A stretch of 40,216 nucleotides of DNA from SZUA-254 sp964596065 (GCA_964596065.1 CAZQSM010000011.1:1-40216); one strand, 5' to 3'; positions 17,525 through 26,321 are shown, counted from the first letter of the stretch. Notes: generated by a model not told the origin, from the sequence alone. A program made the numbers and translations.

Positions 17525-19918
17525 ATGAGATTTGCGACGACGTTAATTTTCTCCATCCTGTTTCTCGCCCCGCCCCCCCCATCGCGGGCCGCGCAGCGCT
17601 GGTCGTGCCGGCCGGATTCGACCCTTCCCGTCGTCGTTGCTTCAGGCAGCCAGTGGAACGTCCAGATGGCGTCCGATGGACACCACGGTGCCATCGTCGT
17701 ATGGCAGGACCGGCGCGACGGTCAGGGGGATAAATTATACATGCAACGGATCGCGGCGGACGGCGGGATGCTCTGGGCTGACGGCGGGATCCCCCTCGCG
17801 GTGACCGGTGGCTACCAGTATTACCCGCAGATCCTCTCCGACGGCTCGGGCGGTGCGTATGTCGTCTGGCAGGATAACCGCAGCGGGCTGGGGTATGACA
17901 TCTACATTCAACATGTTTCCGCGACCGGGGAAAGTCTCTTTCCGCCCAATGGGCTCCCTCTCTGCCTGGCAAGCGGACACCAATATTATCCAAAGATCGT
18001 GGCGGCGACTGACGGCCAGGTGATCGTCGCGTGGCAGGACAAGCGGGCGGCGGATTTTGATATTTATGCGCAGAAGGTCAACGTGTTCGGCAATCAGCTG
18101 TGGACCGCCGACGGGGTCATCATTTCCAGCGCGGAGTTCGATCAGGTCGATCCCGTTCTTGTCTCCGATAACAGCGGCGGCGCGATCATTGCCTGGAGCG
18201 ATTACCGCGGCGCGTCAGGGTTTTCCGACATCTACGCCCAGCGGATCAAGTGGAACGGCGGGGCGGCATGGACCCCGAATGGCATTCCGGTCTCGCAGGC
18301 ACCGAATAACCAGTGGAATCCCCAGATCGTGACCAACGGTGCCGCCGGTGCGATCGTTGTCTGGCAGGACCGGCGCGAGTCTTTTTACGACAACGTCTAT
18401 GCCCAGCGTCTCGATTCGAACGGTACCCGGAACTGGGTGGTCGAGGGTCTCCCCCTGGCGCCCGTCGATGCGAACCAGTACTACCCCCGCGTAACGTCGG
18501 ACGGTCTCGGCGGCGCCGTGGCGGCATGGCAGGACAATCGCGGCGGGTCCGATTACGACATTTACGCCCAGCGGCTCAATGCCGCCGGGACGACCCTGTG
18601 GTCTTCGGGCGGTAAGGCGGTTTCGACGGCCCTCGATCACCAGTATTACCCCCAGATCGTCCGCGACGGCCCGAGCTTTATCGTCGCGTGGCAGGACAAG
18701 CGGGGCGGTTCCTACGACATTTACGGGCAGCGCCTCGACCTCGTCGGCGCCAACCGCTGGACGCTCAACGGCGAGCGGGTGACGGATTCCCCCAACGACC
18801 AGTACAACCCCCAGCTGACGGGCGACGGATTCGAAGGCGCGATCGTGGCGTGGGCCGATTTCAGGCTCGGGAACGGGGCCACGGACATCTTCGCGAACCG
18901 GATCGGTTCGAACGGCAAGCTGGCCGGCGGCTGTTTCAGGACCTTTTCGCAGGACAGCCTCGGGAAGCGTGCCACCAGGATCCGGAAAACGATCAGCGTG
19001 ATGCCGAACGAGGGAAACGTCAGGGATACGATCTTCGGCCGCGGCGTCTTCTCGCAGGGAATGGTCATCGGCGTGGAGCGGCCCGACAGCGCGAAACGGT
19101 ACGGTTGGATCTACTACCGGAAAAGCTATTATCTCCGCCGGACACTGCCCCAGATCGGGGAGGCGAGGGGATTCGACAGGAAATTCGACAAGCCATTCCT
19201 GGGCATCATGCGCAATCCCAGCGTCCGACGGTACAACAACGCGGTGGTCGGCGAGCTCATCGCGCTGAAGCTGAACATCGCCGCCAGCGAGGTGGGGATC
19301 ACGCCTCCCAATTTCGGCGACCTGAAGTTTTTCGAGGCGACACATCCCGCCGATCCGCTCAACGGGCTGAACCTGCGCGATGTCGCTGTCCGCGTCGACA
19401 GCATGCTGACATACTGGAGGGCGTTCCCCGGTCTCGATTACACGCACGTGTTCAATTCCCTGCGGCGGATCAACCACGCCTTCGACGGGCCGCTGGATAC
19501 CGTGTCGCTGCGCCCGTTGCGGATCAAGGCCACGAATCCCCTCTTCGCCCTCGACTTCCTCGTCCCGAATACCGACCCGCCGGCCGAAATCCCGCAGTAT
19601 ATCGCGGCGGACGTCATCCCGGACGAAGAGCGGGGGTTCCGGCTTGAACAGAATTACCCCAACCCCTTCAACCCGACGACCACCATCGAATTCACGCTGG
19701 CCACCCCGTCGGCGGTGTCGCTCACGATCTACGACCTGACGGGCAGGGAGGTGGCGTCGCTCTTCGACAACGACCAGCTCGAGGAGGGCTTTCACGCCGT
19801 CGATTTCGATGCGAACAACCTTTCGACCGGCATTTATTTCTACCGGATCCTGACGAATCCGCTCGACGCCGCCGAATCCCCGCGGACCTTCGTCAGGAAG
19901 ATGGTCCTCGTCAAATAA
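17525..19918 (+). CDS. Secreted protein with eight WQD repeats, an unrecognised middle domain and a T9SS domain
   Basis: This 797-residue protein has a signal peptide with a PPPP stretch, ending near SRAAQ (residue 23). Residues about 40-470 are eight repeats of about 54 residues, each roughly Q(Y/W)(Y/N)PQI.SDG.GGA.V.WQD.R.G..DIYAQR.N..G...W..(N)G.P. The fixed WQD-R and DIYAQR blocks suggest a propeller with one blade per repeat. Residues about 475-705 form a separate segment (IRKTISVMPNEGNVRDTIFG to RPLRIKATNPLF) that I do not recognise. The end (from about 707, NYPNPFNP) is a T9SS type A sorting domain finishing FVRKMVLVK. No Shine-Dalgarno site is seen. The 95 bases before the gene hold no clear promoter or terminator. 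Confidence 0.82.
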   Translation: MRFATTLIFSILFLAPPPPSRAAQRWSCRPDSTLPVVVASGSQWNVQMASDGHHGAIVVWQDRRDGQGDKLYMQRIAADGGMLWADGGIPLAVTGGYQYYPQILSDGSGGAYVVWQDNRSGLGYDIYIQHVSATGESLFPPNGLPLCLASGHQYYPKIVAATDGQVIVAWQDKRAADFDIYAQKVNVFGNQLWTADGVIISSAEFDQVDPVLVSDNSGGAIIAWSDYRGASGFSDIYAQRIKWNGGAAWTPNGIPVSQAPNNQWNPQIVTNGAAGAIVVWQDRRESFYDNVYAQRLDSNGTRNWVVEGLPLAPVDANQYYPRVTSDGLGGAVAAWQDNRGGSDYDIYAQRLNAAGTTLWSSGGKAVSTALDHQYYPQIVRDGPSFIVAWQDKRGGSYDIYGQRLDLVGANRWTLNGERVTDSPNDQYNPQLTGDGFEGAIVAWADFRLGNGATDIFANRIGSNGKLAGGCFRTFSQDSLGKRATRIRKTISVMPNEGNVRDTIFGRGVFSQGMVIGVERPDSAKRYGWIYYRKSYYLRRTLPQIGEARGFDRKFDKPFLGIMRNPSVRRYNNAVVGELIALKLNIAASEVGITPPNFGDLKFFEATHPADPLNGLNLRDVAVRVDSMLTYWRAFPGLDYTHVFNSLRRINHAFDGPLDTVSLRPLRIKATNPLFALDFLVPNTDPPAEIPQYIAADVIPDEERGFRLEQNYPNPFNPTTTIEFTLATPSAVSLTIYDLTGREVASLFDNDQLEEGFHAVDFDANNLSTGIYFYRILTNPLDAAESPRTFVRKMVLVK

Positions 19919-19984
19919 CCCGATCCACGACCCCGCGCCACACCCCCGGTCTGCCGGGACCCGATTCCCGTTTCCCGCGGGCTG

Positions 19985-20013
19985 TTGCCTTTCGCGCCCG
20001 TTTTTGATATGTT
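19985..20013 (+). promoter_or_regulatory. Sigma70-like promoter for the envelope operon
   Basis: TTGCCT (19985-19990), a 17-base spacer and TATGTT (20008-20013). It lies 36 bases before the ATG of the GWxTD gene in an otherwise empty 131-bp gap, which also has a small CCCGG/CCGGG hairpin at 19945-19958 without a T-run. It could drive the genes from 20050 to 24053. Confidence 0.5.
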
Positions 20014-20049
20014 GACGGCGTATCCTCATAAGCTCCAGGGATCGAACGA

Positions 20050-21435
20050 ATGCACCTGACGAAGCCTTTGATCCTGCTCGCCCTGTTCATGGTTGCCGCG
20101 CCGGCCTTCCCCCGGCAGACCCCGGGACGCGCATCGTTCCGCCTGGACGCGGACCTGGCCCGCTTTTCAGCCTCGGATTCCCTGATGTATGTCGAATTGT
20201 ATTACGGCCTCCCGGAAGCGGGGATCACCTATCGCCGGGATTCCACCGGCTACCGGGGGGCGGCGGAAATGACGCTTACGGTCGGTGATTCGTCGGGGGT
20301 CATCGCCTCCCGCTCGTGGGTTCTCCCGCGGACGTTCAGGGATTCAACGGACCTCGCCTCCCCGAAAAACATTCTCAGCTTCGAATCCCTGGCCCTCCCC
20401 GCGGGGGAGTACCGCCTCGGCCTTTCCGCCCGGGATTCGATCGATCCCTCGAGGAGGGACAGCGTGTCACTCCCCCTCACGATTGTAGCGCGGCCGGTCC
20501 GGACGGGCGCGCTGAGCGACATCGAGCTCTGTTCGCGGATCAGCCCCTCGGGAGACCGCGCCTCGCCGTTTTACAAGAACACGCTCGAGGTCATCCCGAA
20601 CCCGTCGCGGCTGTACGGCGAGGGCCTGCCCGTGCTCCACTTCTACGCCGAGGTCTACGACCTCGACGCCGCGCCCGGGCCCCCCGTCGCCCTGCGGGCG
20701 TCGATCCTCGACGGGTCGGGCCGCGAGGTGGCCCTCCAGTCGAAGGCGAAGCCGAGGACCCACCCGACCAGCGCGGAGTACGGCTCGATGAACGTCGGAT
20801 CGCTGCCAGGAGGGAGCTACCGCTTCAGGCTTTCCCTCGTTGACACCGTCGCGACGCCCGCGCGGACGGTCGCCGTGAGCGAAAAAAAATTCTTCGTCTT
20901 CAACCCGTCGGTCGAGGCCGCCGGTCCTGACGCCGTCACGTCCCGGCAGGGGCGCGCCTTCGCCTTCATGACGGAGGCGGAGGCCGACGATGAGATCCGG
21001 AAGCTGCGCTACCTCGCCGTGGACGCCGAAAAGCGGCAGATGGAGCAGCTGGCGGACGTGGACGCCAAACGGGCTTTCATTGGCAATTTCTGGGCGGGCC
21101 GCGACGCCCTTCCCGGATCGGGCCGCGCGAGGGAGGACTACCTGGGCCGGATCGCCGCGGCCGACGCCGCGTACGGCGAGCGCGGGAAGGAGGGGTGGCT
21201 CACCGACCGGGGCAGGATCATGGTCATCTACGGCAAGCCCGACGACATCGAGCGGCATACGAGCATGTCCGAGACCCGTCCGTACGAAATCTGGGAATAC
21301 CGCGGCCTCCAGGGCGGCGTCGTGTTCGTGTTCGTCGACCGGCTCGGCTTCGGGTCGTATCGTCTCGTCCATTCCACCCACCTGAACGAACTGCGAAACG
21401 AGAACTGGTACCAGGAGGAGGCGGAAATCCGCTGA
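20050..21435 (+). CDS. GWxTD-domain secreted protein
   Basis: This 461-residue protein has a signal peptide (LILLALFMVAAPAFPRQ) and an AGGGA ribosome site. The first about 300 residues look like paired beta-sandwich domains. The C-terminal domain (about 315-461) has the family motif GWLTDRGRIMVIYGKPDDIE near residue 380, followed by YEIWEY and FVFVDRLGFGSYRLVHST. GWxTD proteins are widespread in FCB and related phyla; their biochemical role is not established. It heads a packed set with an acyltransferase and a heptosyltransferase, the next gene starting 8 bases after its stop, so a role in outer membrane or lipopolysaccharide biology is a reasonable inference but no more. Confidence 0.88.
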   Translation: MHLTKPLILLALFMVAAPAFPRQTPGRASFRLDADLARFSASDSLMYVELYYGLPEAGITYRRDSTGYRGAAEMTLTVGDSSGVIASRSWVLPRTFRDSTDLASPKNILSFESLALPAGEYRLGLSARDSIDPSRRDSVSLPLTIVARPVRTGALSDIELCSRISPSGDRASPFYKNTLEVIPNPSRLYGEGLPVLHFYAEVYDLDAAPGPPVALRASILDGSGREVALQSKAKPRTHPTSAEYGSMNVGSLPGGSYRFRLSLVDTVATPARTVAVSEKKFFVFNPSVEAAGPDAVTSRQGRAFAFMTEAEADDEIRKLRYLAVDAEKRQMEQLADVDAKRAFIGNFWAGRDALPGSGRAREDYLGRIAAADAAYGERGKEGWLTDRGRIMVIYGKPDDIERHTSMSETRPYEIWEYRGLQGGVVFVFVDRLGFGSYRLVHSTHLNELRNENWYQEEAEIR

Positions 21436-21443
21436 TCCCCGGA

Positions 21444-22358
21444 ATGCACCGGCTCGAGTACCTCGTCTTCTCCCTCTTCCGGAATTGCCTGCTATTGCTC
21501 CCCTTTCCCTGGGTCGGGAGGGCGGGTCGGGCGATCGGCAGGGCATTCTACTATCTCCTCCCCGGTCGCCGCGCGATCACGCTCGGCAACCTCCGGAGCG
21601 CCTTCCCCGGAAGGCCGGAACGTGAGCTCCGGGGCATCGCCCGCGGGGCGTTCGAGAACTTCGGGATCGCGATGTCGGAGTTCCTCTGTTTTTCCAGGCT
21701 CCGCACCCCGCAGCTGAAGGAGCTGATGCACTACGACGAACACCGGGGGCGTTTCGAGGCGATCGCGGCCAGCCGCGGGCTGGTGTTTCTCACGGGGCAC
21801 TTCGGGAACTGGGAGCTCACGGGCGCCGGGAGCGCCGGCCTGGCGGGCGTGCCCTACCTCGTCATCGTGAAAACCCAGTCGAACCGGCTGGTCGACCGCG
21901 TCGTTTCGGATTTGCGCTGCATGTTCGGCAACCGGGTGGTGCCGATGGAGCACGCCATCCGGGAGTCGCTGACCGCGCTCAGGGGCGGCGGGGTCGTGGG
22001 GATCGCTCCGGACCAGAGCGCCCCCCGCGAAAGCGATTTCGTCCGGTTTTTCGGCCGCGAGGTGGCCACATTCCGCGGGCCGGCGGCCTTCGCCCTCCGC
22101 GCGCGGGTACGGATGATGATGGGTTTCACCGTCCGGAGGCCCGATTACACGTACGACTTCATCCTCGAGGAGGTCCCGACGTCCGATCTCGACGGGGCGA
22201 CGGAGGAGAATGTGCGGGAACTGACTCGCCGCCACGCAAGGCTCCTGGAACGGTACATCCGTTTGTATCCGGACCACTGGCTCTGGATGCACAGGCGGTG
22301 GAAGCACCTCGGGCCGGCGCCGGCGGCCGCGGAGGGGGGCGACGATGCCGCTTCCTGA
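21444..22358 (+). CDS. LpxL/HtrB-type lipid A (lysophospholipid) acyltransferase
   Basis: The ATG at 21444 gives a 304-residue protein starting MHRLEYLVFSLFRN, the usual start of this family; the frame is open further upstream, but that part overlaps the GWxTD gene. One N-terminal hydrophobic segment anchors it to the inner membrane. The catalytic HX4(D/E) motif is seen as HFGNWE (His119), followed by LVIVKTQSNRLVD and the GVVGIAPDQSA block typical of the LpxL/LpxM group. These enzymes add a secondary acyl chain to lipid A precursors. The C-terminus has the expected PDHWLWMHRRWK. It overlaps the heptosyltransferase start by 14 bases, so the two are probably translated together in lipopolysaccharide synthesis. 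The exact acceptor position cannot be told. Confidence 0.88.
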   Translation: MHRLEYLVFSLFRNCLLLLPFPWVGRAGRAIGRAFYYLLPGRRAITLGNLRSAFPGRPERELRGIARGAFENFGIAMSEFLCFSRLRTPQLKELMHYDEHRGRFEAIAASRGLVFLTGHFGNWELTGAGSAGLAGVPYLVIVKTQSNRLVDRVVSDLRCMFGNRVVPMEHAIRESLTALRGGGVVGIAPDQSAPRESDFVRFFGREVATFRGPAAFALRARVRMMMGFTVRRPDYTYDFILEEVPTSDLDGATEENVRELTRRHARLLERYIRLYPDHWLWMHRRWKHLGPAPAAAEGGDDAAS

Positions 22359-23406
22359 CCCGATCCTCGTCGTGCAGACCGCGTTCCTCGGCGACGTGAT
22401 CCTCACACTGCCGCTCGCGACCGCGCTCCGGGGCCTCGTGCCGGGGGCGCGGATCGACCTGCTGGTCACCCCTTCCGCCGCCGGGATCGTCGCCGGCCAC
22501 CCGGAGATCCGGGAGACGCTTATCTACGATAAACGCGGGGCCGACGCGGGCCCGGCCGGGTTCCTCCGCATGAAGAACGTTGTCGGGGGGAGGAAGTACG
22601 GATGCGCCATCGTCCCCCACCGGTCGTTGCGCAGCGCGGCGCTCGTCTGGATGGCGGGGATCCCGGTGAGGATTGGATTCGATTCGTCCGTCGGCAGGAT
22701 GCTCTTCACCAGGACCGTGCGCTACCGGCGCGCGCTGCACGAGGCGGACCGGAACCTGCGGCTCCTGGAGGGGCTCGGCCTCGCGGTGCCGACCACGCCG
22801 CCGGTGCGGCTCGCGGCCGGCGAAGAAGGGAGGCTGCGCGTCCGGGAATTTCTCTCGTCGGCGGGGGCGGGCGGACCGGAAAGAGACATCGCCATCGCGC
22901 CGGGCAGCGTCTGGCGGACGAAGCGATGGCCCTCCGGACGGTACGCCGCCCTCGCGGCGGCCCTTGCCGGACGTGGCCACCGGATCATTCTCGTGGGCGG
23001 CCCGGGGGACGAGAAGATCTGCGGGGAGGTGGCGGCGGCGGTGAACGGGAACGGTGAGAGGACGGGGGCGATCGACGCGTGCGGAAAATTTTCAATCCTC
23101 GAATCCGCCGAACTGATCAGGAGCGCCGCGTTGCTGATTTGCAACGACAGCGCGCCGCTGCACCTCGCGGGAGCGGTCGGGACACCCGTGCTGGCGATCT
23201 TCGGCCCGACCATTCCCGGTTTCGGTTTCGGCCCGCGCGGTTCCCTCGACCGGGTGCTGGAGAACCGGGGTCTCTGGTGCAGGCCCTGTGCCATCCACGG
23301 CGGCGACCGTTGCCCGGTGGGAAGGTTCGCCTGCATGGAGGCTGTTTCCGTCGACGAGGTGTTCCGGGCGGCGCTCGCGATGACCGGGACGGGGAGCCCG
23401 GCATGA
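22345..23406 (+). CDS. waaF: ADP-heptose:LPS heptosyltransferase (GT9 family)
   Basis: This 353-residue glycosyltransferase transfers heptose to the lipopolysaccharide inner core on the cytoplasmic face. It begins ILVVQTAFLGDVILTLPLATAL, the family's N-terminal signature with the G-D pair. The C-terminal sugar-nucleotide domain has IAPGSVWRTKRWP and the GT9 block LLICNDSAPLHLAGAVGTPVLAIFGPT. It ends in a Cys-rich tail (WCRPC...CPVGRFACM) like that of heptosyltransferase II. The start overlaps the acyltransferase gene by 14 bases, and its stop overlaps the next start as ATGA. The family is clear; WaaF rather than another GT9 member is the likeliest choice, not a certain one. Confidence 0.87.
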   Translation: MPLPDPILVVQTAFLGDVILTLPLATALRGLVPGARIDLLVTPSAAGIVAGHPEIRETLIYDKRGADAGPAGFLRMKNVVGGRKYGCAIVPHRSLRSAALVWMAGIPVRIGFDSSVGRMLFTRTVRYRRALHEADRNLRLLEGLGLAVPTTPPVRLAAGEEGRLRVREFLSSAGAGGPERDIAIAPGSVWRTKRWPSGRYAALAAALAGRGHRIILVGGPGDEKICGEVAAAVNGNGERTGAIDACGKFSILESAELIRSAALLICNDSAPLHLAGAVGTPVLAIFGPTIPGFGFGPRGSLDRVLENRGLWCRPCAIHGGDRCPVGRFACMEAVSVDEVFRAALAMTGTGSPA

Positions 23407-24053
23407 AGGGGGCGCCGGCCGAAATCGTCACGGTCCGCGGGGAGGCCGACCTGCAGCCGGCGGTCCGCCGCGCGTCGGCGGTGCTGACCGGGGGCGGAGT
23501 CATCCTTTGCCCGACCGACACCATCTACGGGTTGACCTGCCCGGCGGAAAACGGGGAGGCGGTCGCCCGGATCTACTCGATCAAGGGGAAGCCGGAGACG
23601 AAGCCGAGCCTCGTCCTGGTCGATTCGGAGTCGATGGCGCTGGGGCTGGCGGTGAACGTCCCCCCGGCGGCCCGGCGCCTGATGGAGGCGTTCTGGCCGG
23701 GGCCGCTCACCATCATCCTCGAAGCGGCCCCGGCCGTTTCCGGCCTCGTCACGGCGGGGACCGGAACGGTCGGCGTGAGGCTCCCGGCGGACGATTTTTG
23801 CCGCAGGACGGCTGCTCGCTGCGGGGGGGCGCTCCTGTCGACATCCGCCAACCGGTCGGGCCTCGCGCCCTCTCCCGACATCGCGACGCTCCGCGTGGAA
23901 TTCGCGCCCCACGTCGACCTGATCATCGACGCCGGGGACCGGAAATCCCCCCCGTCCACCGTCGTGGATTGCTCGAAAGGGACCCTGGCGATCGTCCGGG
24001 AGGGGGCCATATCCGGGGTATCGCTGACCAGGGCGCTCTCGTCCTCGCCTTGA
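23403..24053 (+). CDS. tsaC: Threonylcarbamoyl-AMP synthase (YrdC/Sua5 family)
   Basis: The 216-residue product makes threonylcarbamoyl-AMP from threonine, bicarbonate and ATP for the t6A37 modification of tRNAs that read ANN codons. Family marks: ILCPTDTIYGL (about residues 34-44), YSIKGKPETKPS (a variant of the K-R-P basic block), WPGPLTIIL and STSANRSG (about 145-152). It has the core YrdC domain only, without the Sua5 extension. The start codon overlaps the previous stop as ATGA, so it is translationally coupled to a lipopolysaccharide gene. That is an odd functional pairing but a common kind of gene packing. A promoter for the downstream tRNA begins within its last codons. Confidence 0.92.
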   Translation: MKGAPAEIVTVRGEADLQPAVRRASAVLTGGGVILCPTDTIYGLTCPAENGEAVARIYSIKGKPETKPSLVLVDSESMALGLAVNVPPAARRLMEAFWPGPLTIILEAAPAVSGLVTAGTGTVGVRLPADDFCRRTAARCGGALLSTSANRSGLAPSPDIATLRVEFAPHVDLIIDAGDRKSPPSTVVDCSKGTLAIVREGAISGVSLTRALSSSP

Positions 24054-24078
24054 TAATCGAGACGAAAAAATGTACATT
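24050..24078 (+). promoter_or_regulatory. Promoter for tRNA-Arg
   Basis: TTGATA (24050-24055), a 17-base spacer and TACATT (24073-24078), in an A+T-rich pocket between tsaC and the tRNA. The -35 box overlaps the tsaC stop codon. Transcription would begin around 24085, about 18 bases before the mature tRNA. Confidence 0.6.
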
Positions 24079-24102
24079 ATATGTCTGTTTTCAATATAAT
24101 CC

Positions 24103-24176
24103 GCGCCCGTAGCTCAGCTGGATAGAGCGACAGCCTCCGGAGCTGTAGGCCGCGCGTTCGAATCGCGCCGGGCGCA
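24103..24176 (+). tRNA. tRNA-Arg, anticodon CCG
   Basis: A full cloverleaf can be drawn. Acceptor stem GCGCCCG pairs with CGGGCGC. The D stem is GCTC/GAGC. The anticodon stem ACAGC/GCTGT holds the loop CTCCGGA, which gives anticodon CCG (reads CGG, arginine). The T stem is GCGCG/CGCGC with the loop TTCGAAT. The discriminator base is A. The 3' CCA is not encoded (CCT follows), so it must be added by the CCA-adding enzyme. It ends 26 bases before the GTG start of the next gene and may share its transcript. Confidence 0.96.
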
Positions 24177-24202
24177 CCTCAACCAATCAAAGGACTGTCA
24201 CC

Positions 24203-24907
24203 GTGTTAACACCCAAGAAAAAACTCGTTAAAAAGGAGATCAAGCAGGACTCACTCCTGACGACCTACGTCAAGACGACAGGTTTTTATTACGAGAATAA
24301 AAAATACATCAATTACGCCCTCACCGGCCTGGTCGTGCTGGCCGTCGCGGGGGTCATTTTCATCAACAACCGCCGGTCGAACAACGAGAAGGCGGCCGCG
24401 GAGCTTTCCCGCGTCATGATGGTGGTGGATGCCGCGCCGGCGGACCCGGCCGCCCAGCGCTCCGCCATCGACGGCAGGCCCGAACAGGGAATCCTCGGGC
24501 TGAAGGCGATCGTGGACAATTACGGCGGGACTGACGCCGGGGAACTGGCGCGCTATTACCTCGCCGGGGCGTACTACCGCCTCGGAGAATACGCCGACGC
24601 GCTCGAGAGTTACCTCGCGTTCTCACCGGCCGACAGGATGCTCGAAGCCGGGGCGCTTGCGGGGGCCGCCGCGTGCCACGAAGCGCTGAAACAGTTCGCC
24701 CAGGCGGCGGAACTCTACGCCGACGCGGCGGGGACCGATCCGGACGGCGTCGCCGCGCCGGAGTACCTGAATTCCGCGGCGAGATGCCACGGGGCCGCGG
24801 GCAATCCCGGGGAAGCCGTCCGGCTGTTGAAGAAGCTGAAGGATGAGTACCCGACATCGGCGTTCGCCCGCGATTCGGAGCGTGCGATCACCAGATATTC
24901 CCTCTGA
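24203..24907 (+). CDS. Membrane-anchored tetratricopeptide-repeat protein (YfgM-like)
   Basis: This 234-residue protein starts at a GTG preceded by AAAGGA at a good distance. Residues 1-30 are lysine-rich and cytoplasmic, residues about 36-54 form one membrane span (ALTGLVVLAVAGVIFI), and the rest is an alanine-rich set of TPR-like helices (YYLAGAYYRLGEYADALESYL, AAACHEALKQFAQAAELYADA). The layout of short basic N-terminus, one span and a periplasmic TPR domain resembles YfgM, an accessory factor of the Sec translocon, and related coordination proteins. The start codon sits in a perfect 10-bp palindrome (GTGTTAACAC). The function is inferred from topology only. Confidence 0.75.
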   Translation: MLTPKKKLVKKEIKQDSLLTTYVKTTGFYYENKKYINYALTGLVVLAVAGVIFINNRRSNNEKAAAELSRVMMVVDAAPADPAAQRSAIDGRPEQGILGLKAIVDNYGGTDAGELARYYLAGAYYRLGEYADALESYLAFSPADRMLEAGALAGAAACHEALKQFAQAAELYADAAGTDPDGVAAPEYLNSAARCHGAAGNPGEAVRLLKKLKDEYPTSAFARDSERAITRYSL

Positions 24908-24963
24908 TCGCCGAAGGTCGTTCGCACCCGGAGGCCTTCCGCCCGGACGCACCGCCCTGAACG

Positions 24964-26310
24964 ATGCTGACGCTGCGGAAAAACCTGGTCCGGGACATCC
25001 TGCAGATCGCGACCCCCGCGATCGCCGGGCTCTCGTCCCAGATGGTGGTTTCGGTCGTCAACACGGCGATGGTGGGGCGCCTGGAGGACACCGAGGTGCA
25101 GCTTGCGGCGATGGGCCTCGGGTTCCTCGGATCCTGGGCGATCGCCAGCCTGTTTTCGAGCCTGAGCACCGGCACCCACGTCCTCGTGGCCAGGCGCCAC
25201 GGCGAGGGCAACCCGGTGGGGGTGGGGGACGTCCTCAACAACTCCCTCGTGGTCTGCGCGCTCCTCGGGATCGTCTTCGGTTTCGTGGGATATGTCTTCT
25301 CCTACGACATCATCAATTTCTTTTCGGCGGACGAAGCGGTGGCGCGCGCCGGCGCCGAGTACATGAAATACCAGTTCATCGGCCTCCCGTTTTTCCTCCT
25401 GATCGTCTCGTACCGGGGTTTTTTCTTCGGCATCGGGCATACCAAGATATTCATGTTTTCGGCGATCATCGTGAATGTCTTCAACATCTTCTTCAACTAT
25501 CTCCTGATTTTCGGCACGTGGGGCTTCCCGCGGCTCGAGCTCGCTGGCGCGGGCATCGGGTACTCCCTCAGCATGGCGCTGGGGTGGCTCTTTTTCTTCG
25601 TTGTAACATTTCTCCCCGATTATCGAAAGAAGTATCAGTACTACGCCCATTTCAGGATCTCACGGGAGACCATCGCGCAGATCGTCAACATATCGGTGCC
25701 GGTGTCGCTGCAGAACATCCTCATCCTGCTCGGTTTCCTCTCGTTCGTCGCGATCACGGGGGTGATCGGGACGGTGGAGCAGGCGGCCACGAACGTCGTG
25801 ACCTCGGCGATCTTCATCTCGCTGATGCCGTCGTTCGGGTTCGGGATCGCCGCCCAGACGCTCGTCGGCCAGTCGCTCGGCAAGGGGGACGTGAAGATGG
25901 CGCACGCGTACGGTTTTGAGACCGCCAAGCTCGGGACGATCTTCACCTGCGCCGTGGGCCTGGTCTTCGTGCTGATCCCCGACCTCGTGCTGCGGCTGAT
26001 CACGACCAGCACCGACGTGATCGACGTGGCGAGGCCCATCCTCCGCATCGCCGGGATCGCCCAGATATTCTATTCTTCGGGGATCATTTTCGCGAACGCC
26101 CTCCAGGCGGGGGGGGCAACGGTCTACGTGATGTGGGTCGAGATCCTCACCCACTGGATCATCTTCCTCCCGCTCACGTATTTCTTCGGGATCGTCCTGG
26201 GGTGGGGGGTCACGGGCTCGTGGCTGGCGCTTCCGGTCTACATCATCGCCTACTCGGCGATGAACTACTCGAAGTTCCGGTCCACGAGCTGGATACGGGT
26301 CAAGCTCTGA
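24964..26310 (+). CDS. MATE family efflux transporter
   Basis: This 448-residue inner membrane protein has about twelve hydrophobic spans in two similar halves. The first half opens ILQIATPAIAGLSSQMVVSVVNTAMVGRL, the MATE hallmark (P, then the N/D-T-x-x-V/M-G-x-x pattern). The second half repeats it as IVNISVPVSLQNILILLGFLSF, followed by GFGIAAQTLVGQSLGKGD. Such transporters export cationic compounds in exchange for sodium or protons. The substrate cannot be told. No clear Shine-Dalgarno site is seen before the ATG. The next gene begins 11 bases after the stop, so it is probably cotranscribed with the partner-switching genes. Confidence 0.9.
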   Translation: MLTLRKNLVRDILQIATPAIAGLSSQMVVSVVNTAMVGRLEDTEVQLAAMGLGFLGSWAIASLFSSLSTGTHVLVARRHGEGNPVGVGDVLNNSLVVCALLGIVFGFVGYVFSYDIINFFSADEAVARAGAEYMKYQFIGLPFFLLIVSYRGFFFGIGHTKIFMFSAIIVNVFNIFFNYLLIFGTWGFPRLELAGAGIGYSLSMALGWLFFFVVTFLPDYRKKYQYYAHFRISRETIAQIVNISVPVSLQNILILLGFLSFVAITGVIGTVEQAATNVVTSAIFISLMPSFGFGIAAQTLVGQSLGKGDVKMAHAYGFETAKLGTIFTCAVGLVFVLIPDLVLRLITTSTDVIDVARPILRIAGIAQIFYSSGIIFANALQAGGATVYVMWVEILTHWIIFLPLTYFFGIVLGWGVTGSWLALPVYIIAYSAMNYSKFRSTSWIRVKL

Positions 26311-26321
26311 CGGGTGAGGCG

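Noticed and set aside
17640..18945. A DNA-level tandem repeat or CRISPR-like array
   Set aside because: The periodicity is at protein level; the bases differ widely between copies and there are no constant repeats with unique spacers. No CRISPR array was seen anywhere in the window.
19945..19958. Terminator after the WQD-repeat gene
   Set aside because: The CCCGG/CCGGG hairpin is short and has no T-run after it.
26133..26321. A longer N-terminus for the membrane phosphatase, and likewise for the genes starting at 1135, 3938, 21444, 23403 and 29330
   Set aside because: The extra codons run back over upstream gene sequence and encode no recognisable part of the protein, while starts with ribosome sites, stop-start overlaps or signal peptides exist downstream.
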